From contig JANJTK010000041.1 of assembly GCA_024711155.1 (NCBI GenBank), positions 1 through 42,920 on the forward strand: a stretch of 42,920 bases of DNA, written 5' to 3'. The position numbers and the translations under genes were made by a program. The stretch is from Burkholderiaceae bacterium (GTDB lineage: Bacteria; Pseudomonadota; Gammaproteobacteria; Burkholderiales; Burkholderiaceae_E). The notes under the pieces were generated by a model. That model did no database searches. It was not told the origin of the DNA and was given only the letters and a program-made list of their open reading frames with translations. How positions within the stretch are numbered: position 1 is the first letter of the stretch; each line of letters opens with the position of its first letter. This document shows, in pieces, positions 1-10,355 of the stretch.

Positions 1-253
1 CGGCCTCGGAGCGGGTGACGGTGGTCTCGATCCGCGCCACGCGCCCGAGCATGTGCTCGATGCGCGGACTGCGCGCGCCCCGCGTGAAGTACGACGAGAC
101 CCGCTTCTTCAGGTCGCGCGCCTTGCCGACGTAGAGCAGCGCGTCGCCGGCGCCGATCATCCGGTAGACCCCCGGCCGGTGCGGAAGGTCGGCCAGGAAC
201 GCGCGCAGGTCGAAGCCCGCGTCGGTGTCCGGTGCGCTGCGCTTCAACGGCAC
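1..253 (-). CDS. uvrC: UvrABC excinuclease subunit C, N-terminal part (cut by window edge)
   Basis: This is the beginning of UvrC, the dual-incision nuclease of nucleotide excision repair. The 84 codons seen contain the GIY-YIG nuclease start: PHRPGVYRM, then [18 protein letters not shown], the segment that makes the 3' incision. The rest of the gene lies to the left of the window. The start is uncertain. GTG at 253 is chosen because it begins ten bases after the nagZ stop, and an in-frame TTG at 247 is equally possible. No clear ribosome binding site is seen for either. The nagZ-uvrC neighbourhood is usual in Burkholderiales. Confidence 0.9.
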   Translation of the reverse strand, partial: MPLKRSAPDTDAGFDLRAFLADLPHRPGVYRMIGAGDALLYVGKARDLKKRVSSYFTRGARSPRIEHMLGRVARIETTVTRSEA

Positions 254-263
254 CCCGCGCGCG

Positions 264-1259
264 TCAGTCGCGAAACAGCGCCCCGAGCCGCCGTGCGAAG
301 CGCGCCGGCTCGCGCCACTCGAGCCGCGCGAGCAACTCGTCGGCGAGGTCCGGCCGGTTGCACACCAGCACCATGTCGCACCCGGCGCCCAGTGCAGCCT
401 GCGCCCGCGCCACGATGTCTCCGGCCACCGCCGCGCCCTCCATGACCAGGTCGTCGCTGAACACGAGTCCGTCGAAACCCAGCTTGCGGCGCAGGATGTC
501 GCGCACCCAGCGGCGCGAGAAGCCGGCCGGCGCCGGGTCGACCTCCGGATAGACGACGTGCGCCGGCATCACGGCCAGCAGCGTCTCGCCGAGCCAGCCG
601 TACGGAGCAGCGTCGTGCTCGAGCACCGTCGCGAGGCCGCGCTCGTCGACGGGCAGCGCAAGGTGCGAATCGGCGCTCGCCCAGCCGTGGCCGGGGAAGT
701 GCTTGCCGCAGTTCGCCATTCCCGCCAGCAGCAACCCGTGCGTCAGGCTGCGGGCGAGCATCGCGACGACGCGCGGGTCGGAGTGCAGCGCGCGGTCGCC
801 GATCACCGCCGAACGTCCCCAGTCGAGGTCCAGCACCGGCGTGAAGCTCAGGTCGACGCCGACGGCGCGCAGCTCTGCGCCGATCGTGCGCCCGATTTCG
901 GTGGCGCGGCGGCACGCGCCCAGCACGTCCTCGTCCCAGGCCCGGCCGAGCTCGCGCATCGGCGGCAGCGCCGTGAAGCCCTTGCGGAAACGCTGCACGC
1001 GGCCGCCCTCGTGGTCGACGCACACCAGCAGCTTCGGCCTTCGCAGCGCGTGGATCTCGTCGCACAGGCGCGCCACCTGCCCGCGCGATTCGAAGTTGCG
1101 CGCGAACAGGATCACGCCGCCGACCAGCGGGTGCAGCAGCCGCGCGCGCTCGGCGTCGTCGAGCGCGCTGCCCGCCACGTCGACCACCACCGGCCCGCGC
1201 GCGAGCTTCACGCGCCCGCCCTTGCCCGCCGGCGCCCGCGCCCGCGTCGATGCCGCCAT
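264..1259 (-). CDS. nagZ: Beta-N-acetylhexosaminidase (cell-wall recycling)
   Basis: A cytoplasmic family 3 glycosidase of 331 residues. It removes N-acetylglucosamine from anhydro-muropeptides during peptidoglycan recycling. The sequence shows the family signature GKHFPGHG followed by the DSHLALP loop, which carries the Asp-His general acid/base pair, and a FSDDLVM segment with the candidate nucleophile Asp. [12 protein letters not shown] is the usual sugar-binding stretch. The ATG at 1259 overlaps the stop of acpS (ATGA), so the two are probably translationally coupled. Length is normal (about 340). NagZ products can influence AmpC beta-lactamase induction where AmpR exists, but nothing here shows that. 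Confidence 0.95.
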   Translation of the reverse strand: MAASTRARAPAGKGGRVKLARGPVVVDVAGSALDDAERARLLHPLVGGVILFARNFESRGQVARLCDEIHALRRPKLLVCVDHEGGRVQRFRKGFTALPPMRELGRAWDEDVLGACRRATEIGRTIGAELRAVGVDLSFTPVLDLDWGRSAVIGDRALHSDPRVVAMLARSLTHGLLLAGMANCGKHFPGHGWASADSHLALPVDERGLATVLEHDAAPYGWLGETLLAVMPAHVVYPEVDPAPAGFSRRWVRDILRRKLGFDGLVFSDDLVMEGAAVAGDIVARAQAALGAGCDMVLVCNRPDLADELLARLEWREPARFARRLGALFRD

Positions 1260-1666
1260 CAGGACTCCCTCCGTTCCAGGATCACGAATGCCACCGCGCT
1301 GTCGACCTCGTCCGACAGCGACACGTGCGCGACCAGGCCGCGCTCGCGCAGGTACGGCTCGAGCGCGTTGCGCGGGTGCGCGACCGGGCGCCCGCGCGCG
1401 TCGTTGAGCACCTGCAGCGACAGCAGCGTCATCGGCCCGCGCAACCCGAGCCCGAGCGCCTTGCTGAACGCCTCCTTGGCGGCGAAGCGCTTGGCCAGGT
1501 AGCGCGCAGCGTACGCGCCGCCGTGCCCGCCCTTGCCGAGCCGGCGCCGGTATTCGGCGAGTTCGTCGGGGCCGAGCACGCGGCGCGCGAAGCGTTCTCC
1601 GTAGCGCTCGAGCAGCGACTGCACCCGCGCGATCACGACGACGTCGGTGCCGATCCCGTAGATCAT
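1259..1666 (-). CDS. acpS: Holo-[acyl-carrier-protein] synthase
   Basis: AcpS moves the 4'-phosphopantetheine arm from coenzyme A onto the serine of acyl carrier protein. Its substrate AcpP is encoded about 10 kb away in this window. The 135-residue protein begins [10 protein letters not shown], where the Asp of the GTD motif binds magnesium. It contains [13 protein letters not shown], the second family motif, and ends with HVSLSDE. The start ATG at 1666 overlaps the stop of pdxJ (ATGA), and its own stop overlaps the nagZ start. It therefore sits in a tight pdxJ-acpS-nagZ unit. Length fits the family (about 126). Confidence 0.95.
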   Translation of the reverse strand: MIYGIGTDVVVIARVQSLLERYGERFARRVLGPDELAEYRRRLGKGGHGGAYAARYLAKRFAAKEAFSKALGLGLRGPMTLLSLQVLNDARGRPVAHPRNALEPYLRERGLVAHVSLSDEVDSAVAFVILERRES

Positions 1667-2421
1667 GCCGGCGCGCCCGCCGCACCCTCGCGGATCAGGC
1701 GCTTCATTTCGCGCACCGCCTCGCGCATGCCGGCGAACAGCGCGCGCGAGACGATCGCGTGCCCGATGTGGAGCTCGCGCACGCCGGGCAGCGCCGCCAC
1801 CGGCTGCACGTTGACGTAGTTCAGCGCGTGCCCGGCGTTGAAGCGCATGCCGAGCTCGCGGATCGCGGCGCCCGCCGCGCGCAGCCGCGCGAGCTCGGCG
1901 ACCACCGCCGCGCTCTGCGCGTCGCGCCCGCGCGCGTGGAACGCATGTGCGTACGGCCCGGTGTGCAGCTCGCAGACGCGCGCGCCGATGCGCGCCGCCG
2001 CCTCGACCTGCCGCAGCTCGGCGTCGATGAACACGCTGGTGACGATGCCGGCGTCGGCCAGCCGCGCGACCACGCCGGCGAGCCGATCGGCCTGCGCGAC
2101 GATGTCGAGTCCGCCTTCGGTCGTGATCTCGTGGCGGCCCTCCGGCACCAGCATCGCCATCTCGGGGCGCAGCTGCCGCGCGATGCCGACCATCTCGTCG
2201 GTGGCAGCCATCTCGAGGTTGAGCTTGACGTGCGTGAGCTCGCGCAGGCGCCGCACGTCGTCGTCCTGGATGTGGCGGCGATCCTCGCGCAGGTGCACGG
2301 TGATGCCGTCGGCGCCGCCCAGGTGCGCCTCGACCGCCGCCCACACCGGGTCGGGCTCGTAGGTGCGGCGCGCCTGGCGCACGGTGGCGACGTGGTCGAT
2401 GTTGACGCCGAGTTCGATCAT
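1663..2421 (-). CDS. pdxJ: Pyridoxine 5'-phosphate synthase
   Basis: PdxJ condenses 1-deoxyxylulose 5-phosphate with 3-amino-2-oxopropyl phosphate to form pyridoxine 5'-phosphate, the last ring-closing step of the DXP-dependent vitamin B6 pathway. The 252-residue protein starts with [18 protein letters not shown], the classic N-terminus of the family. It has the [14 protein letters not shown] and VSLVPE-like (AMLVPEGR) strands of the TIM barrel and ends with the phosphate-binding [11 protein letters not shown]. It overlaps acpS by four bases. recO lies 41 bases upstream in the same direction, an arrangement shared with many proteobacteria. Confidence 0.96.
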   Translation of the reverse strand: MIELGVNIDHVATVRQARRTYEPDPVWAAVEAHLGGADGITVHLREDRRHIQDDDVRRLRELTHVKLNLEMAATDEMVGIARQLRPEMAMLVPEGRHEITTEGGLDIVAQADRLAGVVARLADAGIVTSVFIDAELRQVEAAARIGARVCELHTGPYAHAFHARGRDAQSAAVVAELARLRAAGAAIRELGMRFNAGHALNYVNVQPVAALPGVRELHIGHAIVSRALFAGMREAVREMKRLIREGAAGAPA

Positions 2422-2462
2422 GGCGATGGGCCGGACGGTGCGGCGCCGGGCGCCGCGTGGGT

Positions 2463-3185
2463 TCAGAGCTTGTGCAGGTCGATCAGGATCTGCCGGGTGT
2501 GCAGCGTCGCGCCTTCGAGATGATGCGACAGGATCGCGCGCGTCAGGTATTTTGCCTGTTGACGGCCCGCCGCGGACGCGAAACGCCCGCTCGCGAGTTC
2601 GCCGAGGGTGGCGCCGCTCACGCCGCCCTCGCCCGCCTGCCCGGCCGCGGCCGTCTCCCGCGCGACGAAGCCGTCGCCCGGACTCCAGCGGTACCACCCC
2701 CGCGGGTCGATCGGCTGGCCGGCGGCATCGCGCCCGAGGTCCGGCGCATAGCCGATCTCGCGCAGCAGTTGCCACTCGAAGCGGCGCAGCGTTTCGCCGA
2801 GGTCCTCGCCGCCCGCGAGCCGCGCAATCGCCTCGCCGTAGGCGTCGAACAGCGGCGGATGCGGATCCTCGCGCGCGAGCAGCCGCATCAGCAGCTCGTT
2901 CAGGTAGAACGCGCACAGCAGCGCGTCGCCCTCGGGCGCGGCGAGTCCGCCGGTCCATTCGGCCCCGGTGAGCGTGCGCAGCTCCCGCTGGCCGCTCCAC
3001 GACACCATCAGCGGCTGGAACTGCAGCAGCACCGCGCGCAGCGCCGAGCGCGGACGCTTGGCGCCCTTGGCGACCGCGGCGATGCGCCCGTGCTCGCGGG
3101 TGAACAGGTCGACCACCAGGCTCGTTTCCCGGTACGGCGTCGAGTGCAGCAGCCAGGCCGGTTCCTGCGTCCTACTCGTAGCCAT
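2463..3185 (-). CDS. recO: DNA repair protein RecO
   Basis: RecO loads RecA onto gaps coated by single-strand binding protein, together with RecR, in the RecF recombination pathway. The 240-residue product has the N-terminal OB fold ([24 protein letters not shown], then [12 protein letters not shown]) and the helical C-terminal half with the [11 protein letters not shown] segment. The zinc-type cysteines present in some RecO proteins are missing, as in other proteobacterial members. The start at 3185 lies inside the 3' end of era (14-base overlap), which points to coupled translation from era. Confidence 0.93.
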   Translation of the reverse strand: MATSRTQEPAWLLHSTPYRETSLVVDLFTREHGRIAAVAKGAKRPRSALRAVLLQFQPLMVSWSGQRELRTLTGAEWTGGLAAPEGDALLCAFYLNELLMRLLAREDPHPPLFDAYGEAIARLAGGEDLGETLRRFEWQLLREIGYAPDLGRDAAGQPIDPRGWYRWSPGDGFVARETAAAGQAGEGGVSGATLGELASGRFASAAGRQQAKYLTRAILSHHLEGATLHTRQILIDLHKL

Positions 3186-4092
3186 ACGCCCGCAGGCTCT
3201 GCTCGTTGCTCGCCCAGCCCGACTTCACCTTCACGAACAGCTCCAGGTAGACCTTGCCGCCGAGCAGCTTCTCGAGGTCGATGCGCGCCTCGGTGGCGAT
3301 GCGCTTGATGCGCTCGCCGCCGGCGCCGACGACGATCGCCTTCTGGCCCTCGCGCTCGACCAGGATCGCGGCGTGGATCCGGCGCAGCCGCGGCGTCTCC
3401 TCGAAGCGCTCGACCTCGACCGTGCTCGCGTACGGCAGTTCGTCGCCGAGCTGCCTGAAGAGCTTCTCGCGGATCAGTTCGGCGGCGAGGAACCGTTCGC
3501 TGCGGTCGGTCAGCGCGTCCGGCTCGCAGAGCGCCGGCCCCGCGGGCAGGCGCGCCGCGCACAGGTCGAGCAGCAGCTCGACCTGGCGCCCGGTGCGCGC
3601 GCTGATCGGCACCACCTCGTCGAACTCCCGGCAGCCGCGCGCGCGCTCGACCAGCGCCACCAGCCGCGCCTTGTCGGCCACCGCGTCGATCTTGTTGATC
3701 GCCAGCAGCACCGGGCGGCCCGCCGGCAGCAGGCGCGCGATGCGCTCGTCGGCCTGCGTCCACGAACGTCCGTCGCACAGCATGACGACGACGTCGGCGT
3801 CGGCCGCCGCCTGCAGCGCGGTGCGATTGAGCAAGCGGTCGAGCGCTCCCGCCTGCCGGGCCTGGTAGCCCGGGCTGTCGATGAACAGCAGTTGCGCGTC
3901 CGCGCGCGTGACGACGCCTACGATCCGGTGGCGCGTCGTCTGCGGCCGGTCCGACGTGATCGACAGCTTCTGCCCGACGAGACGGTTGAGCAGGGTCGAC
4001 TTGCCGACGTTCGGGCGCCCGACGATCGCGACGTGGCCGCAGCGGAACGGCGACGGCTCGGGCGCGCCGGTGTCTTGCCTGAGGGGGCACAT
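3172..4092 (-). CDS. era: GTPase Era (ribosome assembly)
   Basis: Era is an essential GTPase that binds the 3' end of 16S rRNA and helps finish the 30S subunit. The 306-residue protein has G1 GRPNVGKS (residues 25-32), the switch region TTRHRIVG, G3 DSPGY and G4 NKID. A C-terminal KH RNA-binding domain includes AILVEREGQKAIVVGAGGERIK. The reading frame could start as early as 4173, but that would run 40 bases into rnc. The ATG at 4092 gives the usual length and leaves a 41-base gap after rnc. It follows rnc as in most proteobacteria. Confidence 0.95.
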   Translation of the reverse strand: MCPLRQDTGAPEPSPFRCGHVAIVGRPNVGKSTLLNRLVGQKLSITSDRPQTTRHRIVGVVTRADAQLLFIDSPGYQARQAGALDRLLNRTALQAAADADVVVMLCDGRSWTQADERIARLLPAGRPVLLAINKIDAVADKARLVALVERARGCREFDEVVPISARTGRQVELLLDLCAARLPAGPALCEPDALTDRSERFLAAELIREKLFRQLGDELPYASTVEVERFEETPRLRRIHAAILVEREGQKAIVVGAGGERIKRIATEARIDLEKLLGGKVYLELFVKVKSGWASNEQSLRAYGYE

Positions 4093-4133
4093 GGCGAGGC
4101 GATGCGAATGAAGAGAGAACGGGGCTGCGCCGC

Positions 4134-5012
4134 TCAGGCCGCTGGCGCGGTGCGCGCTTCCTCGACCACGCACTGCGGCAGCGCGATGCGGGCCGCGTCA
4201 CCGGTCGTCCCGCCACCCGTGTCGTCCCCCCGCCCGATGCCCGCCTCGTCGGCGCGACCAGCACCCGCCTCGTCGGCGCGATCGGCGCCCGCATCGTCGG
4301 CGCGACCAACGCGCGCGCGTCCGCGCCGGTTGCCGGCGGGCACCAGCGCCTGCGCGGCGTCGAGTGCGCCGCGCGCCGCCGCCTGCTCGGCGGCACGGCG
4401 GCTGGCGCCGGTGCCGAGCACCTGGATCTTCAGCTTCGGGATCGCGCACTCGACCTCGAACACCTGGCTGTGCGCGGCGCCGTGCGTGGCGACGACCGAA
4501 TAGACCGGCAGCGGCAGCTTCTTGCCCTGCAGGTGCTCCTGCAGCAGCGTCTTCGCGTCCTTGCCGAGCGTCTTCGGGTCGACCGACTTCAGCACCGGTT
4601 CGTAGAGCGCCGAGATCACCGCCTGCGCGGCGTCGAAGCCGGCGTCGAGGTAGACCGCGCCCACGACCGCCTCCAGCGCGTCGCCGAGAATCGACGGCCG
4701 CCGGAAGCCTCCGCTCTTCAATTCGCCCTCGCCCAGCAGCAGGTGCGGACTCAGGCCGAGCCGCTGCGCGATCTCGTAGAGCGACTGCTGCTTGACCAGG
4801 TTGGCCCGCAGCCGCGACAGGTCGCCCTCGTCGAACTTGCCGAAGCGCCGGTAAAGCAGCGCGGCCACCGCGCAGTTCAGCACCGAATCGCCGAGGAATT
4901 CGAGGCGCTCGTTGTTGGGCTGGCTGTGGCTGCGGTGCGTCAGCGCCTGCCGCAGCAACGAGACATCGGCGAAGCGATGGCCGAGAAGCCGCTGCAGGTC
5001 GTCCAGACTCAT
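4134..5012 (-). CDS. rnc: Ribonuclease III with an extended, repeat-bearing C-terminus
   Basis: RNase III cuts double-stranded RNA, including the 30S rRNA precursor. The catalytic domain has the signature ERLEFLGDS (residues 35-43) and the acidic [14 protein letters not shown] motif. The double-stranded RNA-binding domain follows at about 155-225 ([10 protein letters not shown] to [13 protein letters not shown]). The protein is 292 residues, whereas E. coli RNase III has 226. The extra tail from about residue 228 is low-complexity and contains three copies of an eight-residue acidic/Arg unit (RADEAGAG-like), encoded by a 24-base tandem repeat. Such tails vary between betaproteobacteria. What this one does cannot be told from sequence. 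Confidence 0.95.
   Translation of the reverse strand: MSLDDLQRLLGHRFADVSLLRQALTHRSHSQPNNERLEFLGDSVLNCAVAALLYRRFGKFDEGDLSRLRANLVKQQSLYEIAQRLGLSPHLLLGEGELKSGGFRRPSILGDALEAVVGAVYLDAGFDAAQAVISALYEPVLKSVDPKTLGKDAKTLLQEHLQGKKLPLPVYSVVATHGAAHSQVFEVECAIPKLKIQVLGTGASRRAAEQAAARGALDAAQALVPAGNRRGRARVGRADDAGADRADEAGAGRADEAGIGRGDDTGGGTTGDAARIALPQCVVEEARTAPAA
4237..4308. repeat. 24-base tandem repeat, three copies, inside rnc
   Basis: Three adjacent copies of a 24-base unit with the core cccgcctcgtcggcgcgacc differ at a few positions. They are in frame and encode RAD(D/E)AG-type octapeptides in the RNase III tail. Copy number could change by slippage without breaking the reading frame. Confidence 0.85.
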
Positions 5013-5025
5013 GGGACCGCCACCG

Positions 5026-5412
5026 TCATTGGCTGCTGCCCCGGTAGTCGATCAGCAGCGTCGCCGGCCCGAACAGCGGAATCCGCTTCTCGTACTCGAA
5101 CGAGATCACCAGGCGGCCGTCGGAACGCCTCTCGATCAGCAGGTCCTTGCCGTTGATCGACTTGATGTCGTCGATGATCGCCTGGCGATCGAACGCGGTC
5201 TGGATCTCGAGCGCCGAGTTTCCCCCGGCGGTGGAGACCTTGGTGATCGCGGCGCGGATCGCGTTGTATTCGAGCGCCGACGGCACGATCCGCATCACGA
5301 GCAGCGCCACGACGACGATGACCGCGCCGCCCAGCAGCAAGCCGATCAGCGACAGGCCGCGCTGGCGCGCGCGCGCGGCGGTCGAATGGGTGGAAGTGCG
5401 AACGCGGGTCAT
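5026..5412 (-). CDS. DUF4845 family membrane protein with pilin-like N-terminus
   Basis: A 128-residue protein of the DUF4845 family, which is regularly found between lepB and rnc in beta- and gammaproteobacteria. Its function is unknown. Residues 1-18 are basic and are followed by [20 protein letters not shown], a single membrane helix at about 20-42. The remainder is a small, probably periplasmic domain ending in [11 protein letters not shown]. The Arg-Gly-Leu-Ser-Leu-Ile junction resembles a type IV prepilin start but lacks the usual Glu at position 5. Cleavage by prepilin peptidase is therefore doubtful. The ATG overlaps the lepB stop (ATGA). Confidence 0.9.
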   Translation of the reverse strand: MTRVRTSTHSTAARARQRGLSLIGLLLGGAVIVVVALLVMRIVPSALEYNAIRAAITKVSTAGGNSALEIQTAFDRQAIIDDIKSINGKDLLIERRSDGRLVISFEYEKRIPLFGPATLLIDYRGSSQ

Positions 5413-6305
5413 TGGAACCTTCCGATGCGGCTCATGTCGCCGAAGTTCATCCAGATGAAGAACGCCCTGCCGACGATGTTCTGTTCGGGGACGAAGCCCC
5501 AGAAGCGGCTGTCGAGGCTGTTGTCGCGGTTGTCGCCCATCATGAAATAGTGGCCGGGCGGCACGGTGCAGGTCACTCCCCGGCTGACGTAGCGGCACTG
5601 GTCGAAGTGGGGAAAGCGCATGACGGGTTGAATGTCAGACGGTTTATCCAATTCTGTCAATACCTTATGGGCGATATCTCCGATCTTTTCTGAATATTGC
5701 CGATACACGGCCAGGCGCCGGCGATCCTCGAAATCGCCGTCGGCCGCCAATGGGACCGGATTGCCATTGATCGTCAACCTGTTGTTTTCATAGGATATTT
5801 TGTCGCCCGGCAGGCCGACGACGCGCTTGATGTAATCGACCGACGGGTCGGGCGGGAAGCGGAACACCACCACGTCGCCGCGCCTGGGCGCCCCGAGCTC
5901 GGCCACCTTCGTGTGGATCACCGGCAGCCGCAGGCCGTAGCTGTACTTGTTCACCAGGATCAGGTCGCCGACGAACAGCGTCGGCAGCATCGACTCGGAG
6001 GGGATCTTGAACGGCTCCGCGACGAACGAGCGCAGCAGGAACACCACCGCGATCACCGGAAACAGGCCGGCGGTGTATTCGAGCCACACCGGCTGCCGCT
6101 CGCGCGCCGCGCGCAGCTTCTCGCGCTCGGCGGCCACTGCGGCCTCGCCGGCCGACGCGCGGATGCGCCCGGCCGGGCCGCGGTCGAACTCGGCGAGCGC
6201 CGCCTGCGCCGCGCGCCGCCGTCGCGGCCGGAACGCCAAGCGGTCCGCGAGCCAGGCCACGAAGGTCACGACCAGCAGCAGGAACAGGATCAGTGCGAAG
6301 TTCAT
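5409..6305 (-). CDS. lepB: Signal peptidase I
   Basis: LepB cleaves signal peptides from secreted proteins at the outer face of the inner membrane. The 298-residue protein has an N-terminal membrane helix (about 1-20), a basic cytoplasmic loop and a second helix (about 76-95). The catalytic serine is in PSESMLPTL (Ser105), the catalytic lysine in YIKRVVGLPGD (Lys160), and box E is GDNRDNSLDSRFWG. Residues from about 166 to 228 are encoded by unusually AT-rich DNA with codons rare in the rest of the window (ATA, TTG, TCA). lepA lies 46 bases upstream and DUF4845 overlaps downstream. Confidence 0.96.
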   Translation of the reverse strand: MNFALILFLLLVVTFVAWLADRLAFRPRRRRAAQAALAEFDRGPAGRIRASAGEAAVAAEREKLRAARERQPVWLEYTAGLFPVIAVVFLLRSFVAEPFKIPSESMLPTLFVGDLILVNKYSYGLRLPVIHTKVAELGAPRRGDVVVFRFPPDPSVDYIKRVVGLPGDKISYENNRLTINGNPVPLAADGDFEDRRRLAVYRQYSEKIGDIAHKVLTELDKPSDIQPVMRFPHFDQCRYVSRGVTCTVPPGHYFMMGDNRDNSLDSRFWGFVPEQNIVGRAFFIWMNFGDMSRIGRFQ

Positions 6306-6351
6306 CGTTCGGAGTTTCCGGATCGGGTTCGGTCGCGCGCGTCAGCGCGCG

Positions 6352-8145
<1,794 letters not shown>

Positions 8146-8180
8146 CGGGGGGCCGGCGGGCCGGCAACGTGGCGCACTGC

Positions 8181-8206
8181 AAACGAAAAGCGCGCCACCG
8201 GCGCGC
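8181..8206 (-). terminator. Rho-independent terminator between mucD and lepA
   Basis: Read on the minus strand, a perfect seven-base-pair stem (GCGCGCC / GGCGCGC) with a GGT loop is followed directly by TTTTCGTTT. It lies 79 bases after the mucD stop and 35 bases before lepA. It fits a terminator or attenuator that reduces transcription from mucD into the lepA-lepB-rnc operon. Confidence 0.75.
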
Positions 8207-8285
8207 GTCGAACCGCCCCGGCGCGCTCGCCCGCGCGCCGGAGACACGGAGGCGTCATTTTAGCAGCCGCGCGCGGCGGCCGCGC

Positions 8286-9746
8286 TCAGCGAGGCTCGGG
8301 GCGCACCGGCACGAACTGCGCGTTGTCGCCGCGGCGCACCAGCAGCACGGCCGGTCGCGAGCGGTCGAGCTTCGCGACCAGGTCGCCGAACTGCCGGGCG
8401 CTGGAAACCTCCTGGTTGTTCACCGACATCACGATGTCGCCGGTGCGGATCCCGGCGCGCGCGGCGGCGCCTTCGGCGACCTCGACCACCACGCCGCTGC
8501 GCAGGCGCAGCTCGCGCTTGCGCGCGTCCGGGATGTCGGCCACGGCCAGCCCGAGCGCGTTGGTCGGCACGGGCGCGGCTCCACCCGGGGACGGCGCGCG
8601 GCTGCCGTTCGGGGTCGCGATCCGGTCGGGTTGCATCTCGGCGACCGTCACGGTGAGCGACTTCTGCTCGCCGCGCCGCCACACCTGGACCGCGACCTTC
8701 GCGCCCGGCGCCGTCCCGCCCACGAGGCGCGGCAGGTCGCTGGAACGCTCGATCGCCTTGCCGTCGAACTTCAGGATGATGTCGCCGACCTCGATTCCGG
8801 CGCGCTCGGCGGGGCCACCCGTCTCGACGCTGCGCACCAGCGCTCCGGCCGCGCGCGGCAACCCCAGCGGCCCGGCTACGTCGCGCGTCACCTCGGCGAT
8901 GCCGACGCCGATGCGGCCGCGGATCACTCGCCCGCTGGCGCGCAGCTGGTCGGCCACCCGCATCGCCTCGTCGATCGGGATCGCGAACGAGATCCCCATG
9001 AATCCGCCGGTGCGGCTGTAGATCTGCGAGTTGATGCCGACCACCTCGCCGGCCATGTTCAGCAGCGGACCACCCGAATTGCCCGGGTTCACCGCGACGT
9101 CGGTCTGGATGAACGGCAGGTAGTCGCCGGTGTCGCGGCTCTTGGCCGATACGATCCCGGCGGTGACCGTGCTGTCGAGCCCGAACGGCGAACCGATCGC
9201 CACCACCCACTCGCCGACGCGCAACCGGTGCGAGTCGCCGATCGCGAGCTTCGGCAGGCCGGTGGCCTCGATCCTGACCAGCGCGATGTCGGTGCGCCGG
9301 TCGGACCCGACCAGCTTGCCGCGGAACTCGCGCTTGTCGGCCAGCGTTACGTAGATCTCGTCGGCGCCCTCGACCACGTGATGGTTGGTCAGCAGGTAGC
9401 CGTCGGCGGACACCACGAAGCCCGACCCGACACCGCGCGGCACCTCTTCGCCGCGACCGCCGCCGCGCGGGGTCTCGGGCGCCTGCCGCGGCGGGAAGAA
9501 GCGGCGAAAGAACTCGTAGAACGGGTCGTTCTCGTCCATGCCCTCCGGCATCGGGAACTGGGGCAGCGGCTGCCGGTCGGCGCGCGCGCGCTGGGTCGTG
9601 CGGATGTTGACCACCGCGGGCGCGGCCCGCTCGACCAGGTCGGCGAAGTCGGGCAGCTGGCGCGCCTGCGCCATGGCCGGCGCGGCGGCCGGCGCCGTGA
9701 GCGTCGCACCGAGCGCGACTGCGAGGGCAAGCAGGAATTTCCTCAT
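8286..9746 (-). CDS. mucD: Periplasmic Do-type serine protease/chaperone (DegP/MucD)
   Basis: A trypsin-like protease that removes misfolded envelope proteins. The 486-residue protein has a signal peptide (MRKFLLALAVALGATL to AMAQA, about 1-27). Its catalytic triad is His123 in TNHHVVEG, Asp153 in RTDIALV and Ser224 in GNSGGP. Two PDZ domains follow, at about 265-360 and 390-480. In related genomes this gene is last in an rpoE-rseA-rseB-mucD operon. Those three genes are absent here, and a sigma-32-like promoter lies just upstream. The name mucD is used because of position; degQ or degP would be equally acceptable. Confidence 0.94.
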   Translation of the reverse strand: MRKFLLALAVALGATLTAPAAAPAMAQARQLPDFADLVERAAPAVVNIRTTQRARADRQPLPQFPMPEGMDENDPFYEFFRRFFPPRQAPETPRGGGRGEEVPRGVGSGFVVSADGYLLTNHHVVEGADEIYVTLADKREFRGKLVGSDRRTDIALVRIEATGLPKLAIGDSHRLRVGEWVVAIGSPFGLDSTVTAGIVSAKSRDTGDYLPFIQTDVAVNPGNSGGPLLNMAGEVVGINSQIYSRTGGFMGISFAIPIDEAMRVADQLRASGRVIRGRIGVGIAEVTRDVAGPLGLPRAAGALVRSVETGGPAERAGIEVGDIILKFDGKAIERSSDLPRLVGGTAPGAKVAVQVWRRGEQKSLTVTVAEMQPDRIATPNGSRAPSPGGAAPVPTNALGLAVADIPDARKRELRLRSGVVVEVAEGAAARAGIRTGDIVMSVNNQEVSSARQFGDLVAKLDRSRPAVLLVRRGDNAQFVPVRPEPR

Positions 9747-9792
9747 CGCATTCCACCGTCAGAAACGTGCCGCGCCATGCGGCCATCGTCGA

Positions 9793-9821
9793 AGATGGTA
9801 CGCGCCGGCGCGGAATTCAAG
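9793..9821 (-). promoter_or_regulatory. Sigma-32 (heat-shock) type promoter for mucD
   Basis: On the minus strand CTTGAAT (9821-9815), a 14-base spacer and TACCATCT (9800-9793) match the heat-shock consensus CTTGAAA / CCCCATNT at 6 of 7 and 6 of 8 positions. The spacing is the same as in the htpG promoter of this window. The expected transcript start is about 40 bases before the mucD ATG. The -35 overlaps the stop codon of the upstream gene. No sigma-E type element (GAACTT) was seen here. Confidence 0.6.
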
Positions 9822-10323
9822 CGCCGCCGCGCCCCAGCCACGCCAGCCAGGTCGCCAGGCTGCGCCATCTGGCGGCGTCGCACCCCGAGCGCGCCAGCAC
9901 GAGATCGCGCCCGCGCCGCTCGCCGGCCACGCCGAGCCGGATCCACACCAGCGATTCGGTCGCCCACCAGCGCTCGATCCTGACGGGTCGTGCGACGCCT
10001 GCTTCCGTGGCCGGGGCCGCCGAAGCCGACGAGCGCGGTGCCGTGTCGGAGTCGGCCCACCGCGGCGCGCCCGGCGCCCCCGGGCTCCAGCGTGCCCCGC
10101 CGGCGTCGTCGACCCACAGGTGCCCCCGGGCGAGCGAACGACCGCCGTAGCGCCAGGCGAGCCAACCCGCCGCGAGGCCCAGGATCGCGGCGAGCGGACC
10201 CAGCGGGGAACCGGCCAGCCAGCCGGCATGAACGAATCCGGCCGCGCACAGGATCGCCGCCAGCGCGCGCAACCGCCGCACGGCAGGCGTCGGTGCCACT
10301 TCGACGTCGAACGACAGCGCCAC
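9817..10323 (-). CDS. YgfX-like small membrane protein
   Basis: A 168-residue protein with two hydrophobic helices (about 18-36 and 41-58). A soluble part follows, containing GHLWVDDAGGARW and, near the end, RDLVLARSGCDAARWRSLATWLAW. This plan resembles the YgfX family (Pfam Cpta_toxin): two N-terminal helices, then a beta-rich domain ending in a D-x-x-x-R-x-L-x-x-W-L helix. The assignment is by eye and therefore moderate. A protein of this sort often follows fabF in Burkholderiales. The start is GTG at 10323, in frame and 32 bases after fabF. A toxin role is not supported: no SdhE/CptB partner lies beside it. Confidence 0.65.
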   Translation of the reverse strand: MALSFDVEVAPTPAVRRLRALAAILCAAGFVHAGWLAGSPLGPLAAILGLAAGWLAWRYGGRSLARGHLWVDDAGGARWSPGAPGAPRWADSDTAPRSSASAAPATEAGVARPVRIERWWATESLVWIRLGVAGERRGRDLVLARSGCDAARWRSLATWLAWLGRGGA

Positions 10324-10355
10324 CGGCCGCCTCCCGCGCGCGGCGCGCTGCCGGC

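Noticed and set aside
4237-4308. Possible CRISPR-like array
   Set aside because: The units are contiguous with no spacers and encode an in-frame peptide repeat within rnc.
9817-10323. Toxin-antitoxin call for the YgfX-like protein
   Set aside because: Only a resemblance to the membrane protein family is seen, and no antitoxin-like gene adjoins it.
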